From: Sulfopaludibacter sp035606355
GTDB lineage: Bacteria > Acidobacteriota > Terriglobia > Bryobacterales > Bryobacteraceae
Assembly (NCBI GenBank): GCA_035606355.1
Contig: DATNFO010000041.1
Span: 310,001-374,000 of the forward strand
Reading direction: 5' to 3'
DNA length: 64,000 nt
Each line of letters starts with the position of its first letter. Position 1 is the first letter of the stretch. The position numbers and the translations under genes are program-made. Shown here one piece after another: positions 16,312-24,734 of this stretch. The notes below the pieces were generated by a model, which was not told where the DNA came from, searched no databases, and was given only the letters and a program-made list of their open reading frames with translations.

Positions 16312-19251
16312 TCAACGAACCTCGACGGTTACGCCGTGTTGCGTCGCAATTCCGCCGACACGCACCTCAACCGGCTGCGGTCCGGGACTTACGGAACTCG
16401 GAACTTGCAGATTGACTTGGCAAAGTCCGGACACTAACCCCGGCGCAGACCCTGCGTACAGTACCGCGGCTGCCTCTCCGCCGATCGTGGCAGTTACCGG
16501 TAATAAAGGAGTCCTCAAATCGCTCGCGATTACCCGCCCATCCTGGCCAGGAGGATCGGTCTGCCCTTCGCCGGTCATATAGAGCACTAAGACGTCCCCT
16601 CTTTTCACGGGATTCAGCACTGAGTTTACAGTTGAATCGGCGTTCAGTGCCGCCGCCTCCCCCCTCCCCGATCCGCCGCTTGTGAATAGCCCTGGAGCCG
16701 CTCCCGTCACATTTACGGTAATCGGAATCGAGTAGTTGGGGCCTGACTGCACCTGCACTGCCGCGGTCGTCCTTCCGGCAAGAGCGTAGGGTACGATTGC
16801 ATTGATTTGGTTACTCTGAACGGAAAGCAAGGGCGCTGGTAGCTGGTCAAACAACACAGTGACTCCGCCCAGGGTAGTTCCATATGCCCCGGCGCTGCTC
16901 GCAGACGCAAAGACCGGGGTCGCCGGACCGAGTCCCGTGCCCGCAATCGTCACGATCTCTCCAGGCGATAAACTGGTCGGCGCCCAGGCGGCTGCATTAA
17001 GCAGGCTCTGAATCTGCACTGCCGATCCACTAACTACAACCGTGACGGGAACCGTCACAGTTGTGTTGACAGGGTCTTGAAATGCAATCGTGATACTTCC
17101 GGCCTGCTGCCCGGGCACTAGTTGGGACGGATCGAGACGGACGGCCACCGTTCCCGGTGTCGTACCAGTGGCCGGATTTGCGAATAGCCACGGAATCCCG
17201 GTTGCGGTCGCAGTGGCGACCGTAAAGGTAACCGGCGCGGTCGCATCCGCAAGCTGTATGCTCTGTGTCGCAGGTGGTGGCGCCCCGAGAGCGTAGGTGA
17301 AATTGAGGCTGAGGGGCACGGCGGTCGGAGCGATAGGCGCTGCGATACTCAGTGATACGGGAATCTGAAGTACGATGGGGCCACTTAGCACGATCGTATC
17401 TTGATAGTCCCCCGGCGCCATCCCGCTCGGAACAACTGAGACGGTAAGGCTTGCCGGCGTTGCAAGGGGCCCATTGCCGCTGATTGTAAGCCAATTTGGT
17501 TTGCTGGTGATTTGAAAAGAACTGGGCGAATTAGCGGTTACCTGAAGCTTTTGCGGCGAAAACGCGACGCCGAAGGACGCTTGGGAAAAGGTCAGGGCTG
17601 TAGGCGTTGCAGAGAATGTCTTGCCGGTGACGTTATAGGTTACGCCAACCGTTTTCTGATCTCCGTTCGGCAACTCGGTAACCAGCAAGGAGGCCGTATA
17701 CGAGCCGGCCGGCATAGACTTACTGACCGTTACAGTACCGATGGCTGGTGTCGTTCCCGATAGGGAGTCGATTCGTAGCCAGCTCTCAGTCGATAGAACT
17801 GCGACGGTGAAGGGCAGCGCAAGCCCCTGCCCATCGTTGATCGTTATGTATTGTGTGCCCGCATCCGTACCGGTTATGGCGGTGAAGCTCAACGCACTTG
17901 GCGAGACCTGCAGGGCCGAAACACTGGCGCCGTTGCTGCTCGTGTGGAGGTGCACGGGGATCGTTAGCGTCGGAGTTCCTCCACTCGCCGTTAGAGTTAC
18001 GGCACCATCGAAATCTCCTGTAGGAAGGCGGGACGGGTCGGCCGTGAGAGTGAATAGGGAGCCACTGGTCGAAGTGATGGCGGAAGATGGTGAAATGGAG
18101 AGCCAAGGGGGGGAAACGGCCGCTGAAATCAGAGTGGCCGCGGATGACGTGATGGTGACGGCCGCCGAGAGCATAGCCGTGGTCGTATCCAGCGACACGG
18201 AGCTGGGCGCCGAATTCAAAACGGGCGCGGAACTGATATTGAACTTAACAGGTATATCGACAGAGGCGACGCCAGGAGACGATAGTGTGATTTTACCGGT
18301 ATACGGTCCTGCCGATAGGCCGGTCGGATCTACCGATACGTAGAATTGTCCCGGAGCAAAAGAGTCCGCCGACGATGCCGTCGGGGAAAACGATTGAGAG
18401 GCGAGCCGTAGCCAACTCGTCGAGGCCGTGGCTGTGAAGTTGGTATACGCCAGAGCGCTGGTGTTCACCGAGACGGTTTGTTGCGGGTTAAGAGTTGTAT
18501 TCGTTTGGTAATTGAAGGTGAGGTTGCGCTGTAGCGGAATAAGCGTGACGCCGTTCGCATTACTTGCAACATAGATGGTAACCGGGACCACCGTAGTCGA
18601 GCCTGTTATCTGTTCGCTCAGCGTGATCGATGCCGAGTAAATTCCCGGTGTAAGCCATGTAGCAATCATTTGGACGGTTTCTGTGCCATTCGTCGTAGAG
18701 TTTGACGGGCTTACCAAAAACCAACTGCTCGGATTCGCAGATACGGCATACCGTAACGGGCCGCTCGCCCCTGGGCCGGCCGTCACAGTCAGCGTCTGCC
18801 CTTGCGACAGTGCACCGATAAAAGTGAGACTGGACGGACTTACGCCCACTCCCCCGGCGTTCCATCCGGTCGGTGCGACCGTGAAGGTGACGGACAGGGA
18901 TCCGGCTAAACTGAGGTTCCCCGCAGTAGCATAGACGCTAGCGCTGTAAGTGCCAGGCGCCAGATTGTGTGGATCCGCGGTAATGGTTAGAACGGCGGGT
19001 GTAGTGCCGCTGAGCGGAGTGAGAGACAACCAGCCGGCCGCAGTACTCCAGTACTGCGTAAAAAGCGTGTATGGTGTCGCGGGTCCGCTGGCAGCGCCGG
19101 ATACGAGTGTTACGAGTTCGCTGACGGCTTGTCCAGAAGAAGCCGCTCCTATCCGCACGACCGCGGGCGAGAAACCAGGCTGGCCGAAGGCGCCCAGAGT
19201 GAAAGCGAGACAAAGTAAACCTGCGCGGCATTGCGGCACGATTCTGACCAC
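16312..19251 (-). CDS. Secreted BACON-like repeat protein with Solibacter C-terminal domain
   Basis: A 979-residue protein. The start is GTG at 19251 followed by a signal peptide (CRAGLLCLAFTLGAFGQ); a second in-frame GTG three codons on is possible. Residues ~30-740 contain about seven ~90-residue beta-sandwich units with 'WL.ISP.SG.TP' and 'LAPGTY.A.V.....' phrases, as in BACON domains, which often mediate carbohydrate or mucin contact. Residues ~747-979 are a textbook Solibacter C-terminal domain (LLNAAAWAPTSLSPGEIVTI, QINAIVPYALAG, LVLYMTGEGQTDPPGQDGR). It is convergent with the preceding giant gene, with one base between stops. A palindromic site lies ~40 bp upstream of its start. Confidence 0.87.
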   Translation of the reverse strand: MVRIVPQCRAGLLCLAFTLGAFGQPGFSPAVVRIGAASSGQAVSELVTLVSGAASGPATPYTLFTQYWSTAAGWLSLTPLSGTTPAVLTITADPHNLAPGTYSASVYATAGNLSLAGSLSVTFTVAPTGWNAGGVGVSPSSLTFIGALSQGQTLTVTAGPGASGPLRYAVSANPSSWFLVSPSNSTTNGTETVQMIATWLTPGIYSASITLSEQITGSTTVVPVTIYVASNANGVTLIPLQRNLTFNYQTNTTLNPQQTVSVNTSALAYTNFTATASTSWLRLASQSFSPTASSADSFAPGQFYVSVDPTGLSAGPYTGKITLSSPGVASVDIPVKFNISSAPVLNSAPSSVSLDTTTAMLSAAVTITSSAATLISAAVSPPWLSISPSSAITSTSGSLFTLTADPSRLPTGDFDGAVTLTASGGTPTLTIPVHLHTSSNGASVSALQVSPSALSFTAITGTDAGTQYITINDGQGLALPFTVAVLSTESWLRIDSLSGTTPAIGTVTVSKSMPAGSYTASLLVTELPNGDQKTVGVTYNVTGKTFSATPTALTFSQASFGVAFSPQKLQVTANSPSSFQITSKPNWLTISGNGPLATPASLTVSVVPSGMAPGDYQDTIVLSGPIVLQIPVSLSIAAPIAPTAVPLSLNFTYALGAPPPATQSIQLADATAPVTFTVATATATGIPWLFANPATGTTPGTVAVRLDPSQLVPGQQAGSITIAFQDPVNTTVTVPVTVVVSGSAVQIQSLLNAAAWAPTSLSPGEIVTIAGTGLGPATPVFASASSAGAYGTTLGGVTVLFDQLPAPLLSVQSNQINAIVPYALAGRTTAAVQVQSGPNYSIPITVNVTGAAPGLFTSGGSGRGEAAALNADSTVNSVLNPVKRGDVLVLYMTGEGQTDPPGQDGRVIASDLRTPLLPVTATIGGEAAAVLYAGSAPGLVSGLCQVNLQVPSSVSPGPQPVEVRVGGIATQHGVTVEVR

Positions 19252-20024
19252 CCGCTATGTTGTCGACAACTCTGCCGGCCAGGGCGCTTACACCTAAGCC
19301 GGTGTAACTGTGACTTATATCATTTAACTGTGATTAACTAAATCGGGTGTTTCCTGGTTGCAAGAATCGACAATCGGACAAATCGCTGGGGGGTCTGCGC
19401 GAAACGTCCGACCTATGCGGCACGCACCTCTGGCATACCAACCAGGTTGGTTGTTGTTGGTGGAGGCCATTAGCCGGGACAACTATCTGCGGCTTCCAGG
19501 TCAGCAGTCTGCCCAAAAATGCCACATCGTCTTCGTTGACGCTCTGGCCGTCGTTTCTTGCGAACTCGGTCACCACTCCAGACGTAGCAACTGCGACATA
19601 CCGGGAAATGAGCGTAGCGCTTCAACATTTTCGCGAACCAAACCTGTTGCAAGCGCCTGTGAAAGACTCCGCTACGTTATCGTCGCCGCCACAAAGATAG
19701 CCGAATGGACACAACCGTGAACGCGAGACTCGGGGCTGGACGGACTTCAACGATAGCAGAATTGAAAAAACGACGGATGCTCGAACGGTACAGCCACGTT
19801 CGCAGGGGCCGCGAAGCTCTCAGCCCTGGAAAAACCGGAAAGCGGGCTATGGCGGGTCCATCCATGCCAACAGCCGGGCGGCGGCTTCATGTGGACCGGC
19901 ACATTTGTCAGGAATTCCGTCTTATCGGTGCTGAGAAAGCGGGCCATTCTCAATTGGCACTGCGCAGGAATGCGGCAAAGGCCCGGCGTCCAAGAACTAC
20001 CACCGCGAAGTTATTGAAAAAGGC
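19252..20024. other. Gene-poor region upstream of tRNA-Pro
   Basis: No intact gene is convincing in these ~770 bases. An inverted repeat TTACACC-N6-GGTGTAA (19288-19307) lies 37 bp upstream of the BACON-like gene and could be its operator. The right half holds the integrase-like remnant annotated separately. The remaining short frames have no recognisable motifs. Confidence 0.5.
19750..19850 (+). pseudogene. Decayed tyrosine-recombinase C-terminus
   Basis: The plus strand encodes IAELKKRRMLERYSHVRRGREA, which resembles the end of tyrosine recombinases, where the catalytic Tyr lies in a 'YSH' context. A one-base frame change then gives AKLSALEKPESGLW, which fits the usual 'ALxALE' tail. No upstream Arg/His box region or start is seen, so this is at most a fragment. 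It lies ~175 bp from tRNA-Pro, a typical integration target. Confidence 0.4.
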
Positions 20025-20102
20025 TGGTCGGGCCGGCGAGATTCGAACTCGCGACCTCTTGCACCCCAAGCAAGCGCGCTAGCCAGGCTGCGCCACGGCC
20101 CG
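20025..20102 (-). tRNA. tRNA-Pro (anticodon GGG)
   Basis: The minus strand folds as a 78-nt tRNA with encoded CCA. The acceptor stem is CGGGCCG/CGGCCCG, the D-arm GCGC...GCGC, and the anticodon stem CTTGC/GCAAG around the loop TTGGGGT. The variable loop is AGGTC, the T-arm GCGAG-TTCGAAT-CTCGC, and the discriminator is A. The anticodon GGG reads CCC/CCU proline codons. Confidence 0.95.
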
Positions 20103-20125
20103 AACTTCCTATTGTACACGTTCCT

Positions 20126-20440
20126 TTACCCTAAAAGATCCAACGCCCCCTGAATCTCGCTCCGTGCGTGCTGGTCGCCCTTTGCGGCCGCCGCATCGAT
20201 CCCTGCCCGGTACATCTCTCCCGCCTCTTCCACCCTGCCCAACTTCTCCAGCGTCTGCCCTCCGTGAAAATACGCGTACGCATATCCGGGGTCCGCCGCG
20301 ATCAGTTCCCGGAACTGCCGCACCGCTTCCTCCAGGTCTCCGCGATTCCGATACTCCATCGCCAGCCCGTACCGCGAGAAGCTGTCGCGCGGATTCTGCT
20401 CCACCATCTGCTTGAGGATCTCTAACCGGTCCATCGCCAT
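20126..20440 (-). CDS. Small TPR-repeat protein
   Basis: A 104-residue protein starting MAMDRLEILKQMVEQNP. It has two to three tetratricopeptide helices pairs (DSFSRYGLAMEYRNRGDLEE, YAYAYFHGGQTLEKLGRVEE), which form a protein-protein interaction scaffold. No signal peptide is seen, so it is probably cytoplasmic. The frame extends further upstream, but that sequence lacks TPR character and runs into the divergent gene, so the ATG at 20440 (or 20434) is preferred. Only 24 bp separate it from the divergent gene at 20465. Confidence 0.75.
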   Translation of the reverse strand: MAMDRLEILKQMVEQNPRDSFSRYGLAMEYRNRGDLEEAVRQFRELIAADPGYAYAYFHGGQTLEKLGRVEEAGEMYRAGIDAAAAKGDQHARSEIQGALDLLG

Positions 20441-20464
20441 TCTTGTGCTACTATACCAGCGAAA

Positions 20465-20890
20465 ATGTCGTGCCCCTATTTCGATCCCGTCACACCCCGC
20501 AGCCCCGGCGACCCGGCCACTTCCATGCTGCCGCTCGGCGATCGATGGGCGGGCGCCTGCCTCGCAATTCCCGCCGAGCCGCATTCCCCCGACGAGCCGT
20601 CGCTCGCCACTCTCTGCAATCTCGGGTATGCCCGCGAATCCTGCTCGCGATTTCCGCGCGCCGAAGGTCCGGACGCCGTGCGCTTCACCGTCGCGGCCGC
20701 ATCACCTGAGGCCGTCGACCTCTATTACGTCATTGAGCGCGACCATCACCCGTTCGCGCACGGCCCCCTGACGTACCGGCTACCCGATGGTCCATTCATT
20801 CCTGCACCCGCATCGGAAACGCTCGCCGCGCAGGCGCGCGCCTATATCGCCAGCTTTCTTCACCGGAAACAAGCAGCCGCGCGCCCCTGA
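20465..20890 (+). CDS. Uncharacterised four-cysteine protein
   Basis: A 141-residue soluble protein with no signal peptide or membrane segment. It has four cysteines (about 3, 32, 51 and 60) in motifs SCPYFDP, GACLAIP and CNLGYARESCSRFP, compatible with binding of zinc or an Fe-S cluster (inference). I recall similar acidobacterial proteins but no function. The ATG at 20465 is close behind the divergent TPR gene. It is followed 18 bp later by a thioesterase gene on the same strand and is probably co-transcribed with it. Confidence 0.7.
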   Translation: MSCPYFDPVTPRSPGDPATSMLPLGDRWAGACLAIPAEPHSPDEPSLATLCNLGYARESCSRFPRAEGPDAVRFTVAAASPEAVDLYYVIERDHHPFAHGPLTYRLPDGPFIPAPASETLAAQARAYIASFLHRKQAAARP

Positions 20891-20908
20891 CGCGCATCCT
20901 CTCTGTAT

Positions 20909-21406
20909 ATGAACCTCGAAGGCAAACCCGTTCGCGACTCCATCTCCGAATACTCCGAACTCGCGCTCCCCACGGACTCCAACGGCTTCGGCAACGTTCT
21001 CGGCGGCAAGGTCATGCACCTGGTGGACCTCGCGGCCGCCATGGCCGCCATGCGCCACGCGCGCCGCCCCTGCGTCACGGCATCCGTCGATAGCTTCCAC
21101 TTCGTGCACCCGGTGCACATCAGCGAGCTCATCGTTCTGCACTCGAGTGTCAATCGCGTGTTTCGTACATCGATGGAAGTGGGGGTCTCGGTGACCACGG
21201 AAAATCTGCTCACCGGCGAGCGCCGCCATACCTGCACGGCCTACCTGACATTCGTAGCTTTGGATGGTGATGGCAAGGCGGTTCCGGTCCCGCCCGTGAT
21301 TCCCGAAACAGAAGACGAAAAGCGGCGTTTTGAACAGGCAGGCGAACGGCGCGAGTACCGGCTCGCCCTGCGAGCCCGGCTGCGCGGCCAGCGTTCCGAA
21401 GCCTAA
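20909..21406 (+). CDS. Hotdog-fold acyl-CoA thioesterase
   Basis: A 165-residue protein of the YciA/BACH-type hotdog thioesterase family. Markers are DSNGFGNVLGGKVMHLVDLA (helix with the catalytic acidic residue), CVTASVDSFHFVHPVHISEL and TSMEVGVSV. These enzymes hydrolyse acyl-CoA to free acid plus CoA in the cytoplasm; substrate length cannot be told from the sequence. The charged C-terminal tail (RRFEQAGERREYRLALRARL) is typical. Its stop overlaps that of the convergent Hfq-like gene by 4 nt. Confidence 0.85.
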   Translation: MNLEGKPVRDSISEYSELALPTDSNGFGNVLGGKVMHLVDLAAAMAAMRHARRPCVTASVDSFHFVHPVHISELIVLHSSVNRVFRTSMEVGVSVTTENLLTGERRHTCTAYLTFVALDGDGKAVPVPPVIPETEDEKRRFEQAGERREYRLALRARLRGQRSEA

Positions 21407-21708
21407 CCTTCTTTGTACATGTACTTGATGGCGGGCTTGTACAGCAGAATATTGGGCTCACCCGTACGATTGACCTTCAGGCAACACTTGTCGTACCACT
21501 CAATTGTGCCGTGCAGTGTCTCGCCATCCCGCAGCACGAACACCATGGGCGTCTTCGCCTGCATCTGCTTCACGTAATAGAAATTTTCCGCGTTGGTCTG
21601 ATCGGGGGGCACGGGCTTTTTCTGCGCCGCGCCTCGCCGCGGAGGCGTGATCTGCTCCTTGATGTCGGTGAGTGACGGACGGATCAGTTTACGATTGACA
21701 GCTTCCAC
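21403..21708 (-). CDS. Hfq-like Sm-fold RNA chaperone
   Basis: A 101-residue protein. Residues ~42-98 form an Sm-like domain aligning with Hfq: FYYVKQMQAKTPMVFVLRDG matches the first helix and strand with its RNA-contacting Gln, then GTIEWYDKCCLKV and LLYKPAIKYMYKEG. The usual Sm2 signature YKHAIS is YKPAIK here, so the RNA-contacting His is replaced by Pro. The N-terminal ~40 residues are a basic extension absent from short Hfqs. The start is GTG at 21708, supported by AAGGA ~10 nt upstream. Likely role: post-transcriptional regulation through small RNAs. Confidence 0.75.
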   Translation of the reverse strand: MEAVNRKLIRPSLTDIKEQITPPRRGAAQKKPVPPDQTNAENFYYVKQMQAKTPMVFVLRDGETLHGTIEWYDKCCLKVNRTGEPNILLYKPAIKYMYKEG

Positions 21709-21720
21709 GACGTGCCATCC

Positions 21721-21810
21721 TTAATGAAGAGAGTATGGGGCTGTCGCTTTGTGGCGCGACGCCTTTTTTGAGTTGGATTTCGTTGTCCGACTTTCTCCCA
21801 TAAATAACAT
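21721..21810 (-). CDS. Possible 29-residue basic leader peptide upstream of Hfq-like gene
   Basis: An ATG at 21810, preceded by GGGGGA at 6 nt spacing, opens a 29-codon frame (MLFMGESRTTKSNSKK...) that ends 12 nt before the Hfq-like start. It is very basic (Lys/Arg/His-rich). It could be a leader or small regulatory protein, or chance. No homologue is recognised. Confidence 0.22.
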   Translation of the reverse strand: MLFMGESRTTKSNSKKASRHKATAPYSLH

Positions 21811-21854
21811 AATGGGTCCCCCGCCGCAACGTTGACAGACATAGCTCGATAGCG

Positions 21855-23123
21855 CTATCCGCCGAAAATGCCGCGTGTCAGGGCCTTGAGTTTCTGTTTC
21901 AAGCGCTGCCCAAGACCGGCCTTCGGCGGCACGGGGTTCGCGGCCGGACCCGACACCTCCACAGGCGTCGATATTTGACCGTACTCCAGCGGCGCGGCGG
22001 CTTCGCACGGCTGCTCTCCGGCGAACCGGACAATGTTCGTCAGCAGCACGTATTCCCGGCGCACGCGCTGCCCGTCCTTCTCCTCGCAAATGGAAAATCC
22101 GGGGTACTTCCCGGCTGCCACCGCACTGCGTTTTCCATCTGTACCGAAATCCACTTCTTTCAGCAAAACCGGCGAATAGCCCTTCAGGCTGCGATCGATG
22201 TACGCGGTCTCGTAGCGGTGCCGCTTCAGGCTCCAGATGAATACACGGAAACTGTCGAAGTCGTACGGTTCGCCGCTGTGGGACATGGTGGTCCAGAGCC
22301 AGATCTCTTTCTTCTGATCGCCGTCGTTCACGTATCCCAGCGGGAAATAGGAAACGATGCGATGGCCTTCGGCATACTGCGCCACCTCATCGGGAATCGC
22401 CATAATCAAGCGGCGTGTCAGCACCCAACCCGTCTGGCCGTTAGACGTGCGAACCAGGCTCCAGTTGTCCGTCGGCACCGGCTTTTCCTCCGGCTGATCC
22501 TCGGGCGGGATCTCCGTTTTTGAAAGCGCCAGCCAATCCGGCGGCGCGCCGGGTGGCTTCGGCATCGGCGGCAGCGGGTATTTCGGTTCCTTCGCCGGCT
22601 TTTTGGCGATGCTCTTTTTCGGCTGCGGCGGAATTAACGGCGCCCGCCGCGGGTCTGTCCGCGGCGCGTAAACGTGTCCCAGCACGCTGAACTTCTCCCC
22701 GCTCCGGATCACGATGAAGCTCGGCGATTTGCTGTTCGGCAGTGTGTGGACGTTGAGATCGCCGAAACTCGTCGCGATTCCCTGGGGAGGCATTTTGGCC
22801 GCGCGCTCGGCCAGGACATTCAGGTTCGTCATGTCCGCGGCGGATAGAAGCTGCGATTCGCTGACCCAACCTTCCCGCCCGGAGGCGGTGCGGACCTTGA
22901 GGAATTTTCGGCGCCGTTGGGTGATTTGCAGCTTGTCGCCGTGCTTCACCGTCGCGACGGCTTTCGAATCCAGCGGAATGTCGGTGCGAATATTGAGCGT
23001 GGCCGGACCGACGTACGCTTCGCCGATCTTCGGCGCCTTCGGCGGGCCTCCGCCACAAGCGGCCAGCAGCAGTAGCGCAGCCGCAATACTAACTTTGATT
23101 AAGGAACCGAACTGCACCCTCAA
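21855..23123 (-). CDS. SH3-domain lipoprotein
   Basis: A 422-residue protein with a lipoprotein signal and lipobox LAAC. Residues ~35-95 form a bacterial SH3 (SH3_3-type) domain (LNIRTDIPLDSKAVATVKHGDKL...GREGWVSESQLL). A second SH3-like segment spans ~120-160 and a third, split by a Pro/Lys-rich linker (~165-215), ends near GQTGWVLTRRLIM. The C-terminal ~170 residues are unassigned. SH3_3 domains often bind peptidoglycan peptides, so an envelope-associated role is likely. The start is uncertain: TTG at 23123 or GTG at 23117, neither with a strong ribosome site. Confidence 0.75.
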   Translation of the reverse strand: MRVQFGSLIKVSIAAALLLLAACGGGPPKAPKIGEAYVGPATLNIRTDIPLDSKAVATVKHGDKLQITQRRRKFLKVRTASGREGWVSESQLLSAADMTNLNVLAERAAKMPPQGIATSFGDLNVHTLPNSKSPSFIVIRSGEKFSVLGHVYAPRTDPRRAPLIPPQPKKSIAKKPAKEPKYPLPPMPKPPGAPPDWLALSKTEIPPEDQPEEKPVPTDNWSLVRTSNGQTGWVLTRRLIMAIPDEVAQYAEGHRIVSYFPLGYVNDGDQKKEIWLWTTMSHSGEPYDFDSFRVFIWSLKRHRYETAYIDRSLKGYSPVLLKEVDFGTDGKRSAVAAGKYPGFSICEEKDGQRVRREYVLLTNIVRFAGEQPCEAAAPLEYGQISTPVEVSGPAANPVPPKAGLGQRLKQKLKALTRGIFGG

Positions 23124-23172
23124 CTCTCATTTTAACAACCCGACGGAGTGTAAATCCTTTTAAAATGAGCCT

Positions 23173-23388
23173 GTGTTGAAGGGACCGGTACTTATAGTAT
23201 GTGCGGCGTTCCCGGCTGTCTATGCGGCGGCGGCGTTCCTGTTTCTGTGCGCCGTTCCGCGGCCTCACGGACCCTTTGCTTATATAGTCGCCGGCGCCTT
23301 CGCCACGGCCGTCACTCTCCTCGGCGCGCTCGCCCTCTCCCTCAAGCTGCCGATCCGTACTGCTCGAAGAAATGCGCAATCGTCATAA
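23173..23388 (+). CDS. Possible small two-helix membrane protein
   Basis: A 71-codon frame from GTG 23173 encodes two hydrophobic segments (VLIVCAAFPAVYAAAAFLFLCAV and AYIVAGAFATAVTLLGALALSL) and a basic tail. Its last 47 nt overlap the 3' end of the convergent peptidase gene. No family is recognised. The hydrophobic pattern is coherent, but the frame is short. Confidence 0.35.
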   Translation: MLKGPVLIVCAAFPAVYAAAAFLFLCAVPRPHGPFAYIVAGAFATAVTLLGALALSLKLPIRTARRNAQSS

Positions 23389-24718
23389 TTCCCTTGTAAT
23401 AGTTGTCGATTTTGTACTTCTCGTTGGGTGAGTGCAGCCCGTCGTCGGGCAGGCCGAAACCCATCAGGATGGTTGGAATTCCCAGATGCTCGGCGAATTC
23501 GCCGACGATCGGAATCGACCCTCCCGAGCGGATGAACACCGTCTCTTTTCCGAAGATCTCGCCGAACGCGCGCGCCGCCACGGAGATCGCCGTATGGTCG
23601 GGGTTGACGACGAGTCCGGGCGATGCGTTCAAGACGCGCACTTCCGTCTGAATGCCTTTCGGAGTTTCCTTGCGCACCCAGTCGCGAAATGCGGCGATCA
23701 CTTTGTCCGGATCCTGTTTCGGCACCAGCCGGAAGCTCACCTTCGCGGTCGCACTCGCCGGAATTACCGTCTTCGCGCCCGGCGCCGTGAAGCCTCCCGC
23801 TATGCCGTGAACTTCCATGGTGGGCCGCGACCACACGCGCTCCAACACGCTGCGATCCGATTCTCCCGTCAACTGCGTCGAGCCGACTTCCTTCTTCAGG
23901 AATTCGCTCTCATTGAACGGCAGCCGCGACCAGCTTTGCTTCTCCGCCGCCGCGGGCTCCTCGACGTTGTCGTAAATTCCCGGGATCAGCAGACGGCCGT
24001 CAGCATCCTTGGCCTTGGCAAGCAGCTCGATCAAGCCGTATACGGCGTTGGGCGCAGCGCCGCCGTAAAGGCCGGAATGCAGATCGCGCATCGGCCCGGT
24101 GGCCTGCACCTCGGTATAAATGAGCCCGCGCAGCCCGATGCACAAGGTCGGCATACCGTCGGCATACATGGCCGTATCGGACACCAGCGCAACGTCAGCC
24201 TTCAGCTTCTCCTTATTCTTCGGCACAAACTTGGAGATGGAGGCGCCGCCGACCTCCTCCTCGCCTTCGATCAGAAACTTCACGTTCACAGGAAGCGTGC
24301 CGTTCACAGCGCGCAACGCTTCAATGGCCTTGATGTGCATGTACATCTGGCCTTTGTCGTCGCATGCGCCGCGCGCATAGATATTGCCGTCGCGTTCGGT
24401 GGGCTCAAACGCGGGCGTCTTCCAGAGTTCCAGCGGATCTGCCGGCTGAACGTCGTAATGGCCGTAGCAAAGCACGGTTGGCTTGCCTTGTGCGTGAAGC
24501 CAGTCGCCATAAATCAGCGGATGCCCATCGGTTGGGATGATCTCGACGTGTTCCAGGCCGGCGCGCCGTAGACTGTCAGCCACAAACTCGGCGGCACGCA
24601 GCACGTCCTGCTTGTGTTCGGGAAGTGTGCTGATGCTCGGAATGCGGATCAGATCTTTCAACTCATCGAGCAGACGCTGGCGGTTTTGTTGTACGAAGGC
24701 GTCGGTGGCAGCGGACAT
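23342..24718 (-). CDS. M20 family dipeptidase/metallopeptidase
   Basis: A 458-residue dizinc peptidase of the M20 (carnosinase/dipeptidase-like) family. Metal and catalytic motifs are visible: CYGHYDVQP (His ~87), GACDDKGQ (Asp ~120, bridging) and EGEEEVGG (catalytic Glu pair), with the dimerisation lid following. It probably cleaves dipeptides in the cytoplasm, and no signal peptide is present. GAGGA 4-5 nt upstream supports the ATG at 24718; longer in-frame starts lack a ribosome site and would overlap the receiver gene. TATAAT lies ~15 nt before the start, so an extra internal promoter is possible. Confidence 0.88.
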   Translation of the reverse strand: MSAATDAFVQQNRQRLLDELKDLIRIPSISTLPEHKQDVLRAAEFVADSLRRAGLEHVEIIPTDGHPLIYGDWLHAQGKPTVLCYGHYDVQPADPLELWKTPAFEPTERDGNIYARGACDDKGQMYMHIKAIEALRAVNGTLPVNVKFLIEGEEEVGGASISKFVPKNKEKLKADVALVSDTAMYADGMPTLCIGLRGLIYTEVQATGPMRDLHSGLYGGAAPNAVYGLIELLAKAKDADGRLLIPGIYDNVEEPAAAEKQSWSRLPFNESEFLKKEVGSTQLTGESDRSVLERVWSRPTMEVHGIAGGFTAPGAKTVIPASATAKVSFRLVPKQDPDKVIAAFRDWVRKETPKGIQTEVRVLNASPGLVVNPDHTAISVAARAFGEIFGKETVFIRSGGSIPIVGEFAEHLGIPTILMGFGLPDDGLHSPNEKYKIDNYYKGIMTIAHFFEQYGSAA

Positions 24719-24734
24719 GGTTCCTCGCGAACCA

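Noticed and set aside
19347..19720. Two overlapping plus-strand frames of ~120 codons
   Set aside because: No motif, ribosome site or plausible composition; three frames are equally open in this stretch, so no coding preference is evident.
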